From Hyposmocoma kahamanoa (lineage: Eukaryota; Arthropoda; Insecta; Lepidoptera; Cosmopterigidae), in the NCBI RefSeq assembly GCF_003589595.1, contig NW_020653713.1:4974330-5038329 (forward strand): 64,000 bases of DNA, written 5' to 3'. The notes beneath the pieces are model-generated. The model ran no database searches and had not been told where the DNA came from. It saw nothing but the letters and a program-made list of their open reading frames with translations. Both the position numbers and the translations under genes were made by a program. Below, one piece after another: positions 12,191-22,583 of this stretch. How positions within the stretch are numbered: position 1 is the first letter of the stretch; every line of letters starts with the position of its first letter.

Positions 12191-12417
12191 TTATATTTAT
12201 GTACTATTTAAAAGATACTTTTTTAAATGGGATAGTATTATATTATGATTCTCAAAGATATTAATTGAACTACTGTAAATGTGCACGTGTGTGTATGTTT
12301 TAAATAAACTACATGTATTTTTATATGTGATATGTATATTAATTGTTCCGTCTATATTAGAAGATCTACATATAAGTTATAAATGAACTGCATTCAAGGG
12401 CAACACTATTATTATGT

Positions 12418-12869
12418 TTAAGAGGGAGCATACCAAAAAAGTTTTGACGTTGGCTCCGCCCAAATTTGTGAAACAAATATGCCTGAAGTTCGCGTGATAT
12501 GCGACAGGAGATGTTGAATTTTGCGCATTAAAAGTACCAAATTCATTTTAGCGGAATAACTCTAAAACTAAAGGGATTAAAAAAAATCCGTAGTGACAGT
12601 TCTCGATCATGCATAAATATAATTAATTATCTAATTTTTGCATTAATAACCTGTAGCATTTCGAGGATGAATCGAAAAAATGTGAAAATTAGGTCATTTC
12701 GTGAGTTTTGTTTATCGAGGAAACTTTATTGTTTTATGTTTCTGATTAGTGTCTATGCTTGAACATATCGTGTAGTTACTCATACAATATTTTATTTTTA
12801 ACTTTAAAGTGGATATAGCCCTCTAAAATCAAATCGAAGATTAAGAATTTTTCCTCTGCTCCCTCTTAA
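12418..12869. mobile_element. Family D MITE copy 2 (TTAA-bounded, 452 bp)
   Basis: Same TTAAGAGGGAGCA / TGCTCCCTCTTAA ends as copy 1. Contains an extra segment (around 12517-12553) absent from copy 1, flanked by a short 'gaat' repeat, so copy 1 probably suffered a deletion. No ORF. Confidence 0.87.
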
Positions 12870-13550
12870 GCATAGTAAATTAATATTTGGTATTCAAAAA
12901 TAACACTTGTTCCTCTTTTTTTTATTATTTGGCTTTTCTTTTAACGATTGATGACATGTAACCAATTTATCTTTTGATATTGATCTCTTAATAAACCTTG
13001 GTTGCGTAGGTTAGGTTAGAATATGAAAAGACAGAAGCCAATCTGCTTGCGTTTCTGAACGTGTTCTCAGGTCAAATTAATATATAATTTGTATATTAGT
13101 ATATACAATCAACATTTAATTAATTTTGAAAACAAGTATCAAAATTTTATTTTAATGCTCTTTTGTCTTAGTTTTGAAGCCCAACATAAAACTATCAAGG
13201 TTAATTTATAGAAATCAAACATTTTTTGCATAGCTCATGACAAATTAAAACATCAATTCATTTAATTTATTTTGTGTCTCGGAGAAAATGATCAATCATT
13301 AAAAAGATGACCGTTTAGATTTTTCTGTCTGCTGCTTGTGCAAATTTGAAAGCAACATTTTAATACATGTCTTTTTAAATTTGTTTAATTGTATACTGGT
13401 TCACGTAGAGCCGACCCGGGTAAGTTCTACCACCCTAACTATACATACCGGCACAATTTGCAGAACGCTAACAAAATGCCCAAAATGGTTATTTTACTTT
13501 GTATTTAAAGACTAATTTCAAAATAAACAATTAGTCTACAGTCACTTTTT
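12870..13550. other. AT-rich intron sequence
   Basis: Nothing supported. Confidence 0.45.
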
Positions 13551-13800
13551 TGCGCCTGATGGTAAGCTACACGCCTGTCCATAACAGTTGCAGTGCCACT
13601 CCGAGCTTTAAATCGCAAAGATCTTAGGGGCGTTGCCACTGCGCCCGTCACCCTGAGACATAAGTTGACAAGTCCCATGTGTCTGTAATTATTTTTCAGC
13701 ACCCTTACCCTTCCAAACCGGAACGGAGTAATGTTCACATTACTGGAATAAGTAAGTTAGGAATACTTCCCTGGACGAACTTTTTCAAAGGAGTTTTACT
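13551..13800 (-). mobile_element. Family A SINE-like copy
   Basis: Reverse orientation: 'tgcgcctgatggtaagctac', 'cataacagttgcagtgccac', 'gagacataagttgacaag', 'ctggacgaac'. A second tiny piece of the same family's 5' end lies at 14524-14577 ('ggtggcagtgcttcattgg'). Confidence 0.8.
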
Positions 13801-15338
13801 GTACGAATTAAAACAAGGTACCAAAATCAATAATTTACAATTACATAATATTATTGAACAATTTATGATTTCAGTAGTGATTTCAATGTCCTTATTTCGA
13901 ATTAAGTAAAGGCTATAATGGACTTATCATTATTCGCGTATTATTTTTTTAAGTTACCCTATTACGGCACAGCGGTTAAAAGAAACGAAAAAAAAATAAG
14001 TGTATTCAGAGATTCAGAGACATCGATAACAGAAGTATCAGCTAAAACCGACTAGCATTTTTGATAACTAAAAAACTTGGTAAGAATGTCATAACAGAGT
14101 TGTTAAGTTTACGCACGTCAACGGCAGGCGGAGGGCAGATTGCCTCTGTAATATTAAAACAAAACCTCCCGTGGTTAGGGCTGGCACGTCTTAGAAATTG
14201 TAAGACGTTATTGAGATATTTTGTTCCAAGCAAATAATAATAAAGTATAAAGTTATTTATTTCCGACGTTAAGAACAATGTAACTTATTCTAGTTTTATA
14301 TTTCAAGACCTCTACTAAAATGTTTACGACTGCGTTTTTCGAGATTTGAGGGGAAAGAATTATACAATAGCGCAGTATTCCAGAATAATTTACGATTATG
14401 AGCTGAGCATACAGCGACAAGCTGAGTAAGTGAAATATTATCGTGAATATAGCACCCATCCTTGTAATTTTTTTTTAATAAAGGCAGACATGCTTGTAAT
14501 AGCACTGATTCTCAATACCTTTTGGTGGCAGTGCTTCATTGGACGAATTCGTTCACAACGAGCCCTACTGCTGCTAACTTTTTGCGGTAGAAGTACATAG
14601 GAGGGTGGTAAATATTCTGCACGTATATATAGCTTTACCATCATTTTAAAATGACGAATCCAGGCGACCTACAGCAGCTGCTCTGGGTATAATATAGAAG
14701 CTTTACTGCCCCGTGTCACAGATTACGTATTAGTTACTACGTAACAGATACATCACTCTCATCAAAATCGAAAATATCTACGTTATAATAGCCTACTAAA
14801 TCTGATTAATGACACCAGGCGTTTACTATGAGTGTAAAGGAACCTAAGTACTTGCTCAGAGAGGTGAAAATAACGTTGGCGCCGTGTGCAGTCATGCGGA
14901 GACGAATACTCATAAATGAAAGACTTGTATGAGCGCTTGCGCCGACGCCGGCGCACTCAGCGGTAGGCACTTATCGCTTAATCTTGAACGAGTGACGGAG
15001 TCCTGCCCGTGTAAATATGTATCTAAACGTGACAATTTGGACAGTAATGGCATTTAAAGTAAAATTAAATATAAAACATATAAGTTTTTGTTTATCTATA
15101 CCAATTAAAATTTGCTATTGGTACACTACGTATCCCACTCTGATTAGCTTTCGTTTATCTCAAAGGTTGTATGGAAGAGATCGTCTCTGTCCACATTAGT
15201 TTCAAGCTATTAATGTACTAATTATTAACACAAAGATTAAACACAAAAAATATCCCTCGATAATTTTATGAAATTATTATATTATACTCGTATAATATAA
15301 TTTAAAAAAAAATTATAATATTATATATAATATTATAG
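13801..15338. other. Intron sequence
   Basis: Contains the short family A scrap at 14524-14577 and a GC-richer patch at 14880-15010 ('gcgccgacgccggcgcact'). No gene is supported; minus-strand ORFs at 14.0-14.6 kb show no domain. Confidence 0.45.
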
Positions 15339-15650
15339 CCGTAGCGCCATCTATGATAAATCTATGGATTTATCATAGATGGCGCTACGGTTAAAAAGTT
15401 GTTGAAAATGAAATACAAAGATCCGACAACTGGCACATAGAAAAATTCGTGAGATCCGCTGGTTAGTTCCGTGGCTTAGTTGGCACAGCGTCTGGTACAG
15501 TTTGCTAGGAAGCTGTCGCTCGGTTCGAATCTAGCCGGATCGAATTGATTTTTTTCTGTTTGATCTTTGTATTAATAATTATAACAAACTAGTGGAGTAA
15601 TTTCACAAAAAATAATTGAATATCAATTCAATAAAAATTTATTCATGTAC
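15339..15650 (+). mobile_element. Family C tRNA-related SINE headed by a perfect 24-bp palindrome
   Basis: 15339-15362 and 15367-15390 are perfect inverted copies of a 24-bp sequence containing TAGCGCCATCTATGA, with a 4-nt spacer. It continues with 'cgtgagatccgctgg', A-box-like 'tggcttagttgg', 'cagcgtctgg', B-box-like 'ggttcgaatc', 'aactagtggagtaatttcac' and the 'aattgaatatcaattcaata' tail. This is the most complete C copy in the window, only about 140 bp from exon D. Confidence 0.82.
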
Positions 15651-15788
15651 TGTTGTTGTTCTTGCGTGTGAGCAATACATATCTATCTATCTATCCATTG
15701 TCTACCTACCCCGGTGGGAGACAGGCCCGATGAGGTGTGGCAAACGTACATATCGTTGTAACTCTACTCTTATGGAAATATTAATTAC

Positions 15789-15930
15789 CTGGGGTATTTT
15801 TCTTTACCAGAGTAGACCTCCAGTAGAAACCTCTGCGGCAAGCCTCCGTCGAAGCCAGGAACGCAAGATACTTCTACAGAATCTGAAGTTTGATTCCACA
15901 GAGTGCAGTTGCGAGGTGCGTGTGGTTTGC
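15789..15930 (-). CDS. Side-like receptor, exon D (first half of fibronectin type III domain)
   Basis: Fourth exon. The acceptor is 'tttgttttccag'; GC completes the glycine codon begun in exon C, giving VAAG-KPHAPRNC. Forty-six codons follow, including NCTLWNQTSDSVEVSC, then GFDGGLPQRFLLEVYS and GKEKYP, and the exon ends AG before gtaatt (phase 2). The NC-x-x-x-NQT...V-x-C...FDGGLPQ-x-F-x-LE-Y pattern is the A-B-C strand part of the Side-family FN3 domain. An earlier donor-like site after EVYS (TCTG|GTAAAG, with GT at about 15801-15802) would leave phase 1 and break the frame with exon E. The later donor gives YPRFNLSSEEPTW in frame, so I chose 15789 as the exon end. Sequons NCT and NQT are visible. 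A + strand ORF over this stretch is a shadow. Confidence 0.87.
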
Positions 15931-16205
15931 CTGGAAAACAAATTTAATATTGTAGAACAGACTAGAAGCGTAATTTTGTAATGTTTGCACGGGTCTCCTC
16001 TCAGTACAGGATTTAGGCCATAGTCCGTCACCGCCATTGTCCGAGGGCTTTGACCCTTCTTCGATATGCAGGTTTTGTCACGATATTTTCCATTAAAAAG
16101 TCATGGTGAATTTTAGATGAAATTTCGCACGTAAATTCCAAGTAACTCAGAGGTACGAACCCGGGTTTGAACCCACGGCCTCTTCTTGAGAGGCGGTAAA
16201 AGTAG

Positions 16206-17228
16206 CATTCCGATGTTGGCGACCGCGATCGGCGGGTGCGACTGCGACTGGCGACCGCGACCCACTGTTTACCAGCGTTGTCAGACTTTTGTAAAGTTAA
16301 TTCGCCAATTTATGTGTGTTAAGTAGCCGATATTCGCCCAAGCCATAAAATCTCTAAAAATCAAGGAAAACAATTCTATAATTCTGCATGCTGCCGGAAA
16401 TTGAGGAATATGAACTCTTTTATTTCCCCAATTCCCCACACGTAGAAATACTCAAACCCCCCAAATGAGTTGTTTTACAACTCCACTCCCCACAATAATA
16501 AATAAAAAATAATAAAATTGTTTATTCAGTAACATAATGTACAGAGAAAACTAAAGACTACTTATGCGATTTAATGTCAAAATAACACATGTACCTGAAC
16601 TAGGAAATTCCTGTATTTCAGGTATTCACAAGATCCCCAACCAAGTTTGTTAAGGATTTCTATATAATTCGATAAGGAAGGTCAATTTTATTAAGGAGCC
16701 TAAAATCGCCTATTCCTATTTCAAACATAGCTTATATATCGCCTAGTCGCATCACTTTTTTAGTCGCCGCACGACCCCTCGAAGTAGCCTAAATGGTTAA
16801 AATCGCCTAATCTGGCACCACTGCTGTTTAGTATGAATGTATATCGAGCGCTGAGCATCGCAAGCGACCGCGTTACGCGACTTGTGGGCGTGGCTAGCAA
16901 GACGACGAACTCTTAGTAGATTTAGTGTCTAAACATGCACCCTATATGATTCGAGGGATATAGAGATAACATAGTAGGAGAAAATATGTATATGGGAAGA
17001 AACCGGCAAAATAAGTGTATCGTCGTCTTCGTCTTCCTAAAATAACTGATAAATAACTCTTTTTCTGGTTGTGGATTAATACAACTGATCGTATTAAAAT
17101 CTCCGGTAAGACTGGCAGTCGGTTGCGGCCGCTTGGATCCATAAGCTACTGTTCGCCAGGCAACTGGCGGTCAGGAATGCGACCGCCAGTCGCTATCGCC
17201 GGTTGCTGTGATCGCCAACAACGGAATG
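16206..17228. mobile_element. Candidate ~1-kb DNA element with inverted ends
   Basis: The left end CATTCCGATGTTGGCGA (16206-16222) is the inverse of TCGCCAACAACGGAATG (17212-17228) except at one position. Inward of both ends there are GC-rich 'gcgactggcg' and 'gcgaccgc' motifs in inverted order. The interior is AT-rich with no transposase. Probably a non-autonomous transposon or two related MITE ends; a clear target duplication was not found. Confidence 0.55.
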
Positions 17229-18952
17229 TTACGTTAAGTGAAACCATTACGCTTTTTTACGTAATTGTACGTGACTTAATGAACATTATATAGAACGTAA
17301 AGTATAAACTTGTTCCGATACTGCGCAAGAATTCTCCGAAAGACGCGCGACCTGCGTGTTTCGCTCGTATCTAGTTTCTACGTTACACAATGGACATAAA
17401 GTGCCAAAACGATGTATTCTTTTATTTATAAAGTTCAATATACAATAAAAATTCGCTTTCACTCTTTTGCACGGGAATATAAATTGAGTCTAAGAGCGGA
17501 ACAGTGTTAGCCCGACACACGGTGTGTTAGAAAGGTCTTTTTTTCTGACATGGGTTTTTTATTCCAAAAACCTGTAGATCTCATGATTTAAAACGTTACA
17601 GTATAGGTTAGAACTTTTGAGAGTTAAATATGCGTAGTTATGGAAAAAATAGTTTCTAAAATTTGCTATAAGCATTATTTGATTTTAAATCGGGAGTTAA
17701 TCAGGTATAAAACATATTACATTTATCTGGACGTTACGGACGTGTTGCAACATCCCAAACGTCAACGTCTCGACGGGACACCTCCTTTCCCGATTTCCCG
17801 AATGACCGATTTATAATCAAATAATGTGAGAAAATTGTGAATATTAAATCATTGTTATGTGTATATGTATATAAATTCTTCAAAAGTACTTGTTTAGTCC
17901 ACACCTAAGACCTTTTACCAAGCTCATAACTTTATGAGATTCATAGTAATATATTATTTTTACATTTTCATTTCACTTTGTTAAGAAAACCAAATTCAAA
18001 GCTCATGAAGTCTAGAAATTATAACAGGTCTTAGTTACATCCAAATTTTTCGTCGTTAGGGTTGTCCAATCTTTTCAGACGGTAATAACATCGTGGTGTA
18101 AATTTTAATACAAGTCAAATTAAAACTAATTAATTTCCAGTGACTGGTTATGTATGGTATGCTACCCTTCTTGTCATAAACAACGCATTTGTATTTGGTA
18201 ACTTTCGAGATATTTGCAACTAAAGTTTTTTTCCTTCGAAAAATGTCAACTATGCTGATTTCGCTTAAGAGGGTACCGAGCTTCTTGCGCTAATTGATTT
18301 TAGGCAGTCTAGGCGGTCTGTGTACGTGCTCGTGTGGCATACGGTTTTAAAGCCATGTGCAAGCCCAAGCGACACAACTCCCACGTCTGACGGTCGAACC
18401 AGGACTGCAGCGGACAGGAGTGAGACGTGGTAGCTCTTGCGAATACGAGCGGACCGCGTACGAATTTAGGTATTTCCTTCGTATTATTAAAACTAATACC
18501 TACACATTTTGAAAATGTACGGATTACACGTTATAAAAAAAATGTAGTATAGTTACTATTCAAAAATCGATTACCTTAAGTGTTTATTTTGTGTTTTGGA
18601 GATAACTTCGGATTTTTTTCTATGGAGAAAACTACAAGTAATCGTATTTCTAAAGAGTATGACTTAAGAAGTGAGTCGTTAAATATTGCATACATTAATT
18701 TAATAACTAAAGCTTTTGTAATAACGATACAGCAAGGGATCAAATGAACGCAATTATTTCGCAATTATATATCGCTGTCTTGGCGCAGTCTTAACAATAA
18801 AACTGAAACTAAATAAGATATTAAAAAACCGGTTACAAGGGGTTGTGGATCCTGTTTTGATGATTGCAGATATGTTAATAACTCAATTTCGCTAAAATGT
18901 TGATTATGCTAGTTATGATAAGGAGGGTAGTATGAGAAATGGCCCTCACTCA
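17229..18952. other. Intron sequence
   Basis: No supported gene. A GC-richer block at 18290-18470 lacks an open frame. 17735-17780 resembles 36535-36600 ('gttgcaaca' and 'aacgt' motifs), probably minor repeat debris. Confidence 0.45.
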
Positions 18953-19440
18953 TATTTCGGTCTTATGTAGAAAGAACGAAAGCGCCATTTTGACATAAAA
19001 TTCCGGGGAGCTTGTTTTACTTTTTCACGGCTGTTTTAAAATACTTATATCCTGTTTTAAATTCAATTTTAAAACTTAAACTTTTTTTAGTTTATTGACT
19101 GAAATGCAGAAAAAATATTTATTATATATACATAAAACCCCTTCGGCTTTATCCGCGGCGAAGAATTTCGGTCTATTTAAGTAAAAATTTAATATGATAG
19201 AGCAAAAATCTTAATAACTAACTAAATTAAATATATCTGGACAGGTACAAAAACATGTTAACTTGCATGTGCATATAAATGGCATAAAATAACAATTAAA
19301 CAATCTGCAAAATAAATTAAAACCAAAATTGGATTTTAAAACAGGACGTAAATATTTTAAAATAGTTGTTAAAACATAAAACATGCTCCCCTGATAAATT
19401 TTGGTGGAAATGGTTTTCGCCATTTTTACAAAACACCGAC
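18953..19440. mobile_element. Family F foldback element copy 1
   Basis: The left arm ('gaaagcgccattttgac', 'ggggagcttgtttta', 'tgttttaaaatacttat') is mirrored at the right end ('aaatattttaaaata', 'aacatgctcccctgata', 'tttcgccattttta'). Long imperfect inverted arms surround an AT-rich middle. Its partner is at 33208-33463. It ends about 125 bp from exon C. Confidence 0.7.
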
Positions 19441-19565
19441 GAAGATCGTTGCAATTGTACTACGTAGTGGAAGGAGTGGAGTTAAAGAAAATTAGTGTCT
19501 AGGCGTACTAAGGCAGAAAATCATTAACAATAATTTAATATAAGTAATTCAACTTCGATACTCAC

Positions 19566-19669
19566 CCGCAGCGACCATCTGAAAAACACACGGCGCTACT
19601 TGCGTGCCGACCTCATTGGATGCAGAACAGGAAAGTGTCCCGTAGTCTAAATCTGCTACTGGAGTGTAC
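19566..19669 (-). CDS. Side-like receptor, exon C (end of Ig domain)
   Basis: Third exon, too short to appear as a long ORF. It starts with G (completing AAG, Lys) after 'ttttttaccag' and encodes 34 residues: YTPVADLDYGTLSC, then SASNEVGTQ, then PCVFQMVAA. It ends with one G before gtgagt (phase 1). LDYGTLSC carries the Ig F-strand tyrosine corner and the second disulphide cysteine that pairs with the cysteine in exon B. The extra PC after NEVGTQ is a feature I associate with this family. The join to exon B reads SLK-YTPVADLDYG without any frame problem, which supports both splice sites. It is separated from exon D by 3,635 bp. Confidence 0.9.
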
Positions 19670-19796
19670 CTGGTAAAAAAAAAACATTGCTTTAGATACA
19701 GGAATACACACAGTATTGCCAATAGATTTCTTTTCCGGCGTGTAAAGAAATTGCAATGAAATAAAACTAGGATCTATGAAACTAATCGAATATAAT

Positions 19797-20262
19797 TAGT
19801 AATTCAAAGATCGAACACTCAGAAAAAAATCCTTCGATCCGGCCGGATTCGAACCGACGTCTTCTAGCTTACCGTGCCAGACGCTATACCAACTAAACCA
19901 CGGAACGAACCTGCGACCTCATGAATTTTTCTATGTGCTTGCGTCGTGTCTTTGTATTTGGTTTTTCAACTGCTTTTTAGTCGTAGCGCCATCTATGAGA
20001 AATCTATGAAAGATTTATCACCCAGTCAGTACCTTTACAGCTACCAGTCCTGGCGAGAGATGTCGCTATTCGCTGTATTCCAATTTTTTTTATTCAATTG
20101 ATATTCAATTAGTTTTCGTGAAATTGTTCCAATAGTTTGTTATAAAATTATTCATACAAAGATCGAACACTCAAGAAAAAATTCCTTTGATCCGGCCGGA
20201 ATTAAGCCAACGGATAATTTCACGAAAAATAATTGAATATCAATTAATTATTATTATTATTA
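19797..20262 (-). mobile_element. Family C SINE pair
   Basis: The first copy, on the minus strand, shows 'cttcgatccggccggattcg', 'gtgccagacgctata', 'ccaactaaaccacgg' and 'tagtcgtagcgccatctatg', ending near 20115. A second partial copy (20150-20240) again starts 'aaagatcgaacactcaag' but loses its head at 'ccggccggaatt'. A (TTA)n microsatellite follows at 20248-20275. Confidence 0.75.
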
Positions 20263-20417
20263 TTATTATTATTAATTAAAAAAAAATTAAAATAAATCGA
20301 ATATTTTCATAATTTTCAATTAGGTATATAATTCTAGGGTCGGCAGACTAAATCACATAAGTCAAAAAAGTGCTTCATTTGTATTAACAAATACATAATA
20401 TATGTAATATAGTATAT

Positions 20418-20459
20418 GTATAATAGTATTAATATAATAGTATATTAATACTATTATAC
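20418..20459. repeat. Perfect AT hairpin
   Basis: 17-bp arms (20418-20434 and 20443-20459) beginning GTATAATAGTATTAATA with an 8-nt spacer, directly left of the family B element. Confidence 0.75.
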
Positions 20460-20475
20460 ATTTTTTGTGTTGTTT

Positions 20476-20937
20476 TTAACCGACTTCAAAAAAAGAAGGA
20501 GGTTCTCAATTCGACTGTACGTTTTTTTTTGTATATATGTTACGCGATATCTCCGGTATTTGTGAACCGATTTTCGTGATTCTTTTTTTGTTGGAAAGAA
20601 GGTACCTCCATAGTAGTCCCGTTTAATTTTGAAGAAAATCATCCACCTCTAAGGGTGGCTATTCACGTATGAAGATTCATTTTTATAAATAGCGCCTAAA
20701 TTTTATTATAAGGAGCAATTACTTTAATGGTTGATTTTGCTATTCTCCAATTCAAAGCGTTTTTCTCTTAATGTATTTTGAGTTGTGAGAACCGATTTTT
20801 ATTATCTCCTGTGTCAAGTCCCGGATAGTGGCGAACTAGGGGATGAATCTGGGTTTGCTCACTTTCGGATAACCAATTTCAATAAAACTTGGTAATTATA
20901 TGTAATTTCACGTACTTTTGAGGTCGGTTTTTTTTTA
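20476..20937 (+). mobile_element. Family B repeat, full-length
   Basis: It starts TTAACCGACTTCAAAAAAAG and ends CTTTTGAGGTCGGTTTTTTT, inverted ends of about 14 bp. Body landmarks: 'caattcgactgtac', 'tacgcgatatctccgg', 'cgtgattctttttttgttgg', 'cacctctaagggtggc'. No protein. Best reference copy for the family here (about 460 bp). Confidence 0.82.
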
Positions 20938-21119
20938 GTGTTGGTAGTTAAATAAATTCTAGAATAAAGTTCGAAATTTATGAACTAACAAACGAATTTG
21001 ACTTATGTGCTTTGAGCAGTATATGTATTAATTTAAACGAATGATATTGGATTTTGACTTATGTGCTTTAGTCCGCCGACTCTAGAATTAATTATTAGGT
21101 ATTACATAAGTTGTTAGTG

Positions 21120-21500
21120 GCGGAAAGAAAAATCTTACAGAAAATTGTGGAATCAACTCAAATGATGGGAACTGGAGAACAAGGAAGAACCTTGATATTG
21201 AGTATCTAATATCCGGGATCAATATTGTGGGAGAAACAAAACTTGAGAGACTCCGCTGGCTCGGATACGTGGATAGAATGGGAGAACATCGTGAAGCGAA
21301 GAGGACTTATTTGGAACGACCGAAAGGACGCCGACCGGTCGGACGTCTCATACACCGCTGGAGCGAAGAAGTCCTGAAAGATCTCAAGGACCTCGGTGCT
21401 AGTGGCTGGAAGGCGCAGAACCGAGAGGAGTGGCAGAATCTGTTGTCAGAGGCGAAGACCTACTTTGGGTCACTGCACCACCGTAGCAAGTAAGTATCAA
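21120..21500 (+). pseudogene. RTE-like LINE 3' fragment
   Basis: The open frame at 21227-21493 gives ETKLERLRWLGYVDRMGEHR, then RRPVGRLIHRWSEEVLKDLK and EWQNLLSEAKTYFGS. This is the conserved C-terminus of RTE-type retrotransposon polymerases (RLRWLGHV...RM, GRP..RW.D.V..DL, W..L..EAKTHFG). Upstream, 'KILQKIVESTQ'-like text is frameshifted. It lies only 44 bp from exon B on the other strand and is not a host gene. Confidence 0.8.
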
Positions 21501-21543
21501 TTGAAAATTAATAGATAATATCTATGCTTTAGTTTATACTTAC

Positions 21544-21733
21544 TTAAGACTAGAAGCGCTGCCGTTAGAGGTATATCTGTCAGCAGCAACATCAATTGTT
21601 TCACCGGAGTTATTGAATTTCCATTTGAAAACTGCTGCAGGAGGATCGGCGTCCACCTCGCAAACTATCACGACAGACTCTCCTCGCGCTGCGCCTACCA
21701 CAGATACGCCGCCCGCACGACATGATGGAGCAT
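21544..21733 (-). CDS. Side-like receptor, exon B (first part of next Ig domain)
   Basis: Second exon of the same minus-strand gene. The acceptor is 'tttgttctcag', then AT completes the split tyrosine codon from exon A, followed by APSCRAGG. About 62 full codons encode the B-C-D strands of an Ig domain: first cysteine in VVIVCEVDADPP, core tryptophan in FKWKFNNSGE. Sequons NNS and NGS are present. It ends CTT AA before gtaagt, so the lysine codon AA|G is completed by exon C (phase 2). The DADPP-x-FKWxFNNS pattern is, as I recall the family, highly characteristic of Side proteins. The intron to exon A is 21,571 bp and the intron to exon C is 1,874 bp. An apparent ORF starting upstream of the acceptor is only read-through of intron sequence. 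Confidence 0.9.
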
Positions 21734-21783
21734 CTGAGAACAAACATTAAGATTGTAAAGTATCTTTTCATATTTTATATTAA

Positions 21784-22052
21784 CAAGTGACAGAACGAAC
21801 AAGCCTTTCCATAACAATTGCAGTGCCACTCAGAGCTTTAAATAGCAAAGATCTGAGGGTGACGCAGTAATGCTCACTGCATTCCAGTTTTGAAGATTAA
21901 AGGTGGTGGTGAAATTACAGGCACATGGGACTTGTCAACTTATGTCTTAGGGTGACAGGCGCAGTGACAGTGACATCTTTGCGATATAAAGCTCACTGGC
22001 ATCGCAACTGTTATGGACAGGCGTGTAGCTTACCAACAGGCACCCGTCACTT
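21784..22052. mobile_element. Family A inverted pair (head to head)
   Basis: A minus-oriented 3' piece (21784-21861: 'aagtgacagaacgaacaag', 'gcagtgccactcagagcttt') meets a plus-oriented copy (21862-22052: 'gacgcagtaatgctcact', 'ggtgaaattacaggcacatg', 'ggacaggcgtgtagctta'). 22053-22583 has no recognised feature. Confidence 0.75.
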
Positions 22053-22583
22053 CAAAATCATGTCACAACCGGCTTAGAGGTACATAAAATCAATTTTGAC
22101 ACTAACTGACTGTAAGTTCCTTTCCTTCAAGTCGATTGATAACAAAACTGATGGAAACAATGGAACTCAAAACGGCACGTCGAGATTTCCAATCGACACA
22201 TTCAATTCAAACAATCTCGCATTGGGAAATGTCACACGTACGCGTTTCATTACGCGAGGCACGCAATTTCACGCACAATTAGTCCCGCGACAAATGACGC
22301 CGACGCGACCAGCGGACACATACGCACGACACGACAAAAATTCACATTAAACGTGCTAGTTGAGAGAACAATATGAGATTGCCTTTGATCGACATAAACA
22401 AGTTTACAAGTCATTTAAAAAAAGTTATCTAAAAAAAGTAAGACAAATGATAGTCGACATCACATTTGACAGCGTTATACTTTAAAGCTAGTGAATTTAC
22501 TTTTATTACTACTACTTTGGCGAGAGTTACTTGGTCAGACTACCTTTTGTCGTCTGTATAACGACAATCAGTTGGCACAATTT

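Noticed and set aside
15616..15981. 121-aa + strand ORF across exon D
   Set aside because: It is the antisense shadow of exon D fused to SINE tail sequence.
19797..19920. tRNA gene in reverse orientation
   Set aside because: Only A- and B-box-like motifs are present, without a cloverleaf, and flanks are the family C body.
21227..21493. 88-aa ORF as a host gene near exon B
   Set aside because: It is the conserved C-terminus of an RTE-like LINE polymerase on the opposite strand.
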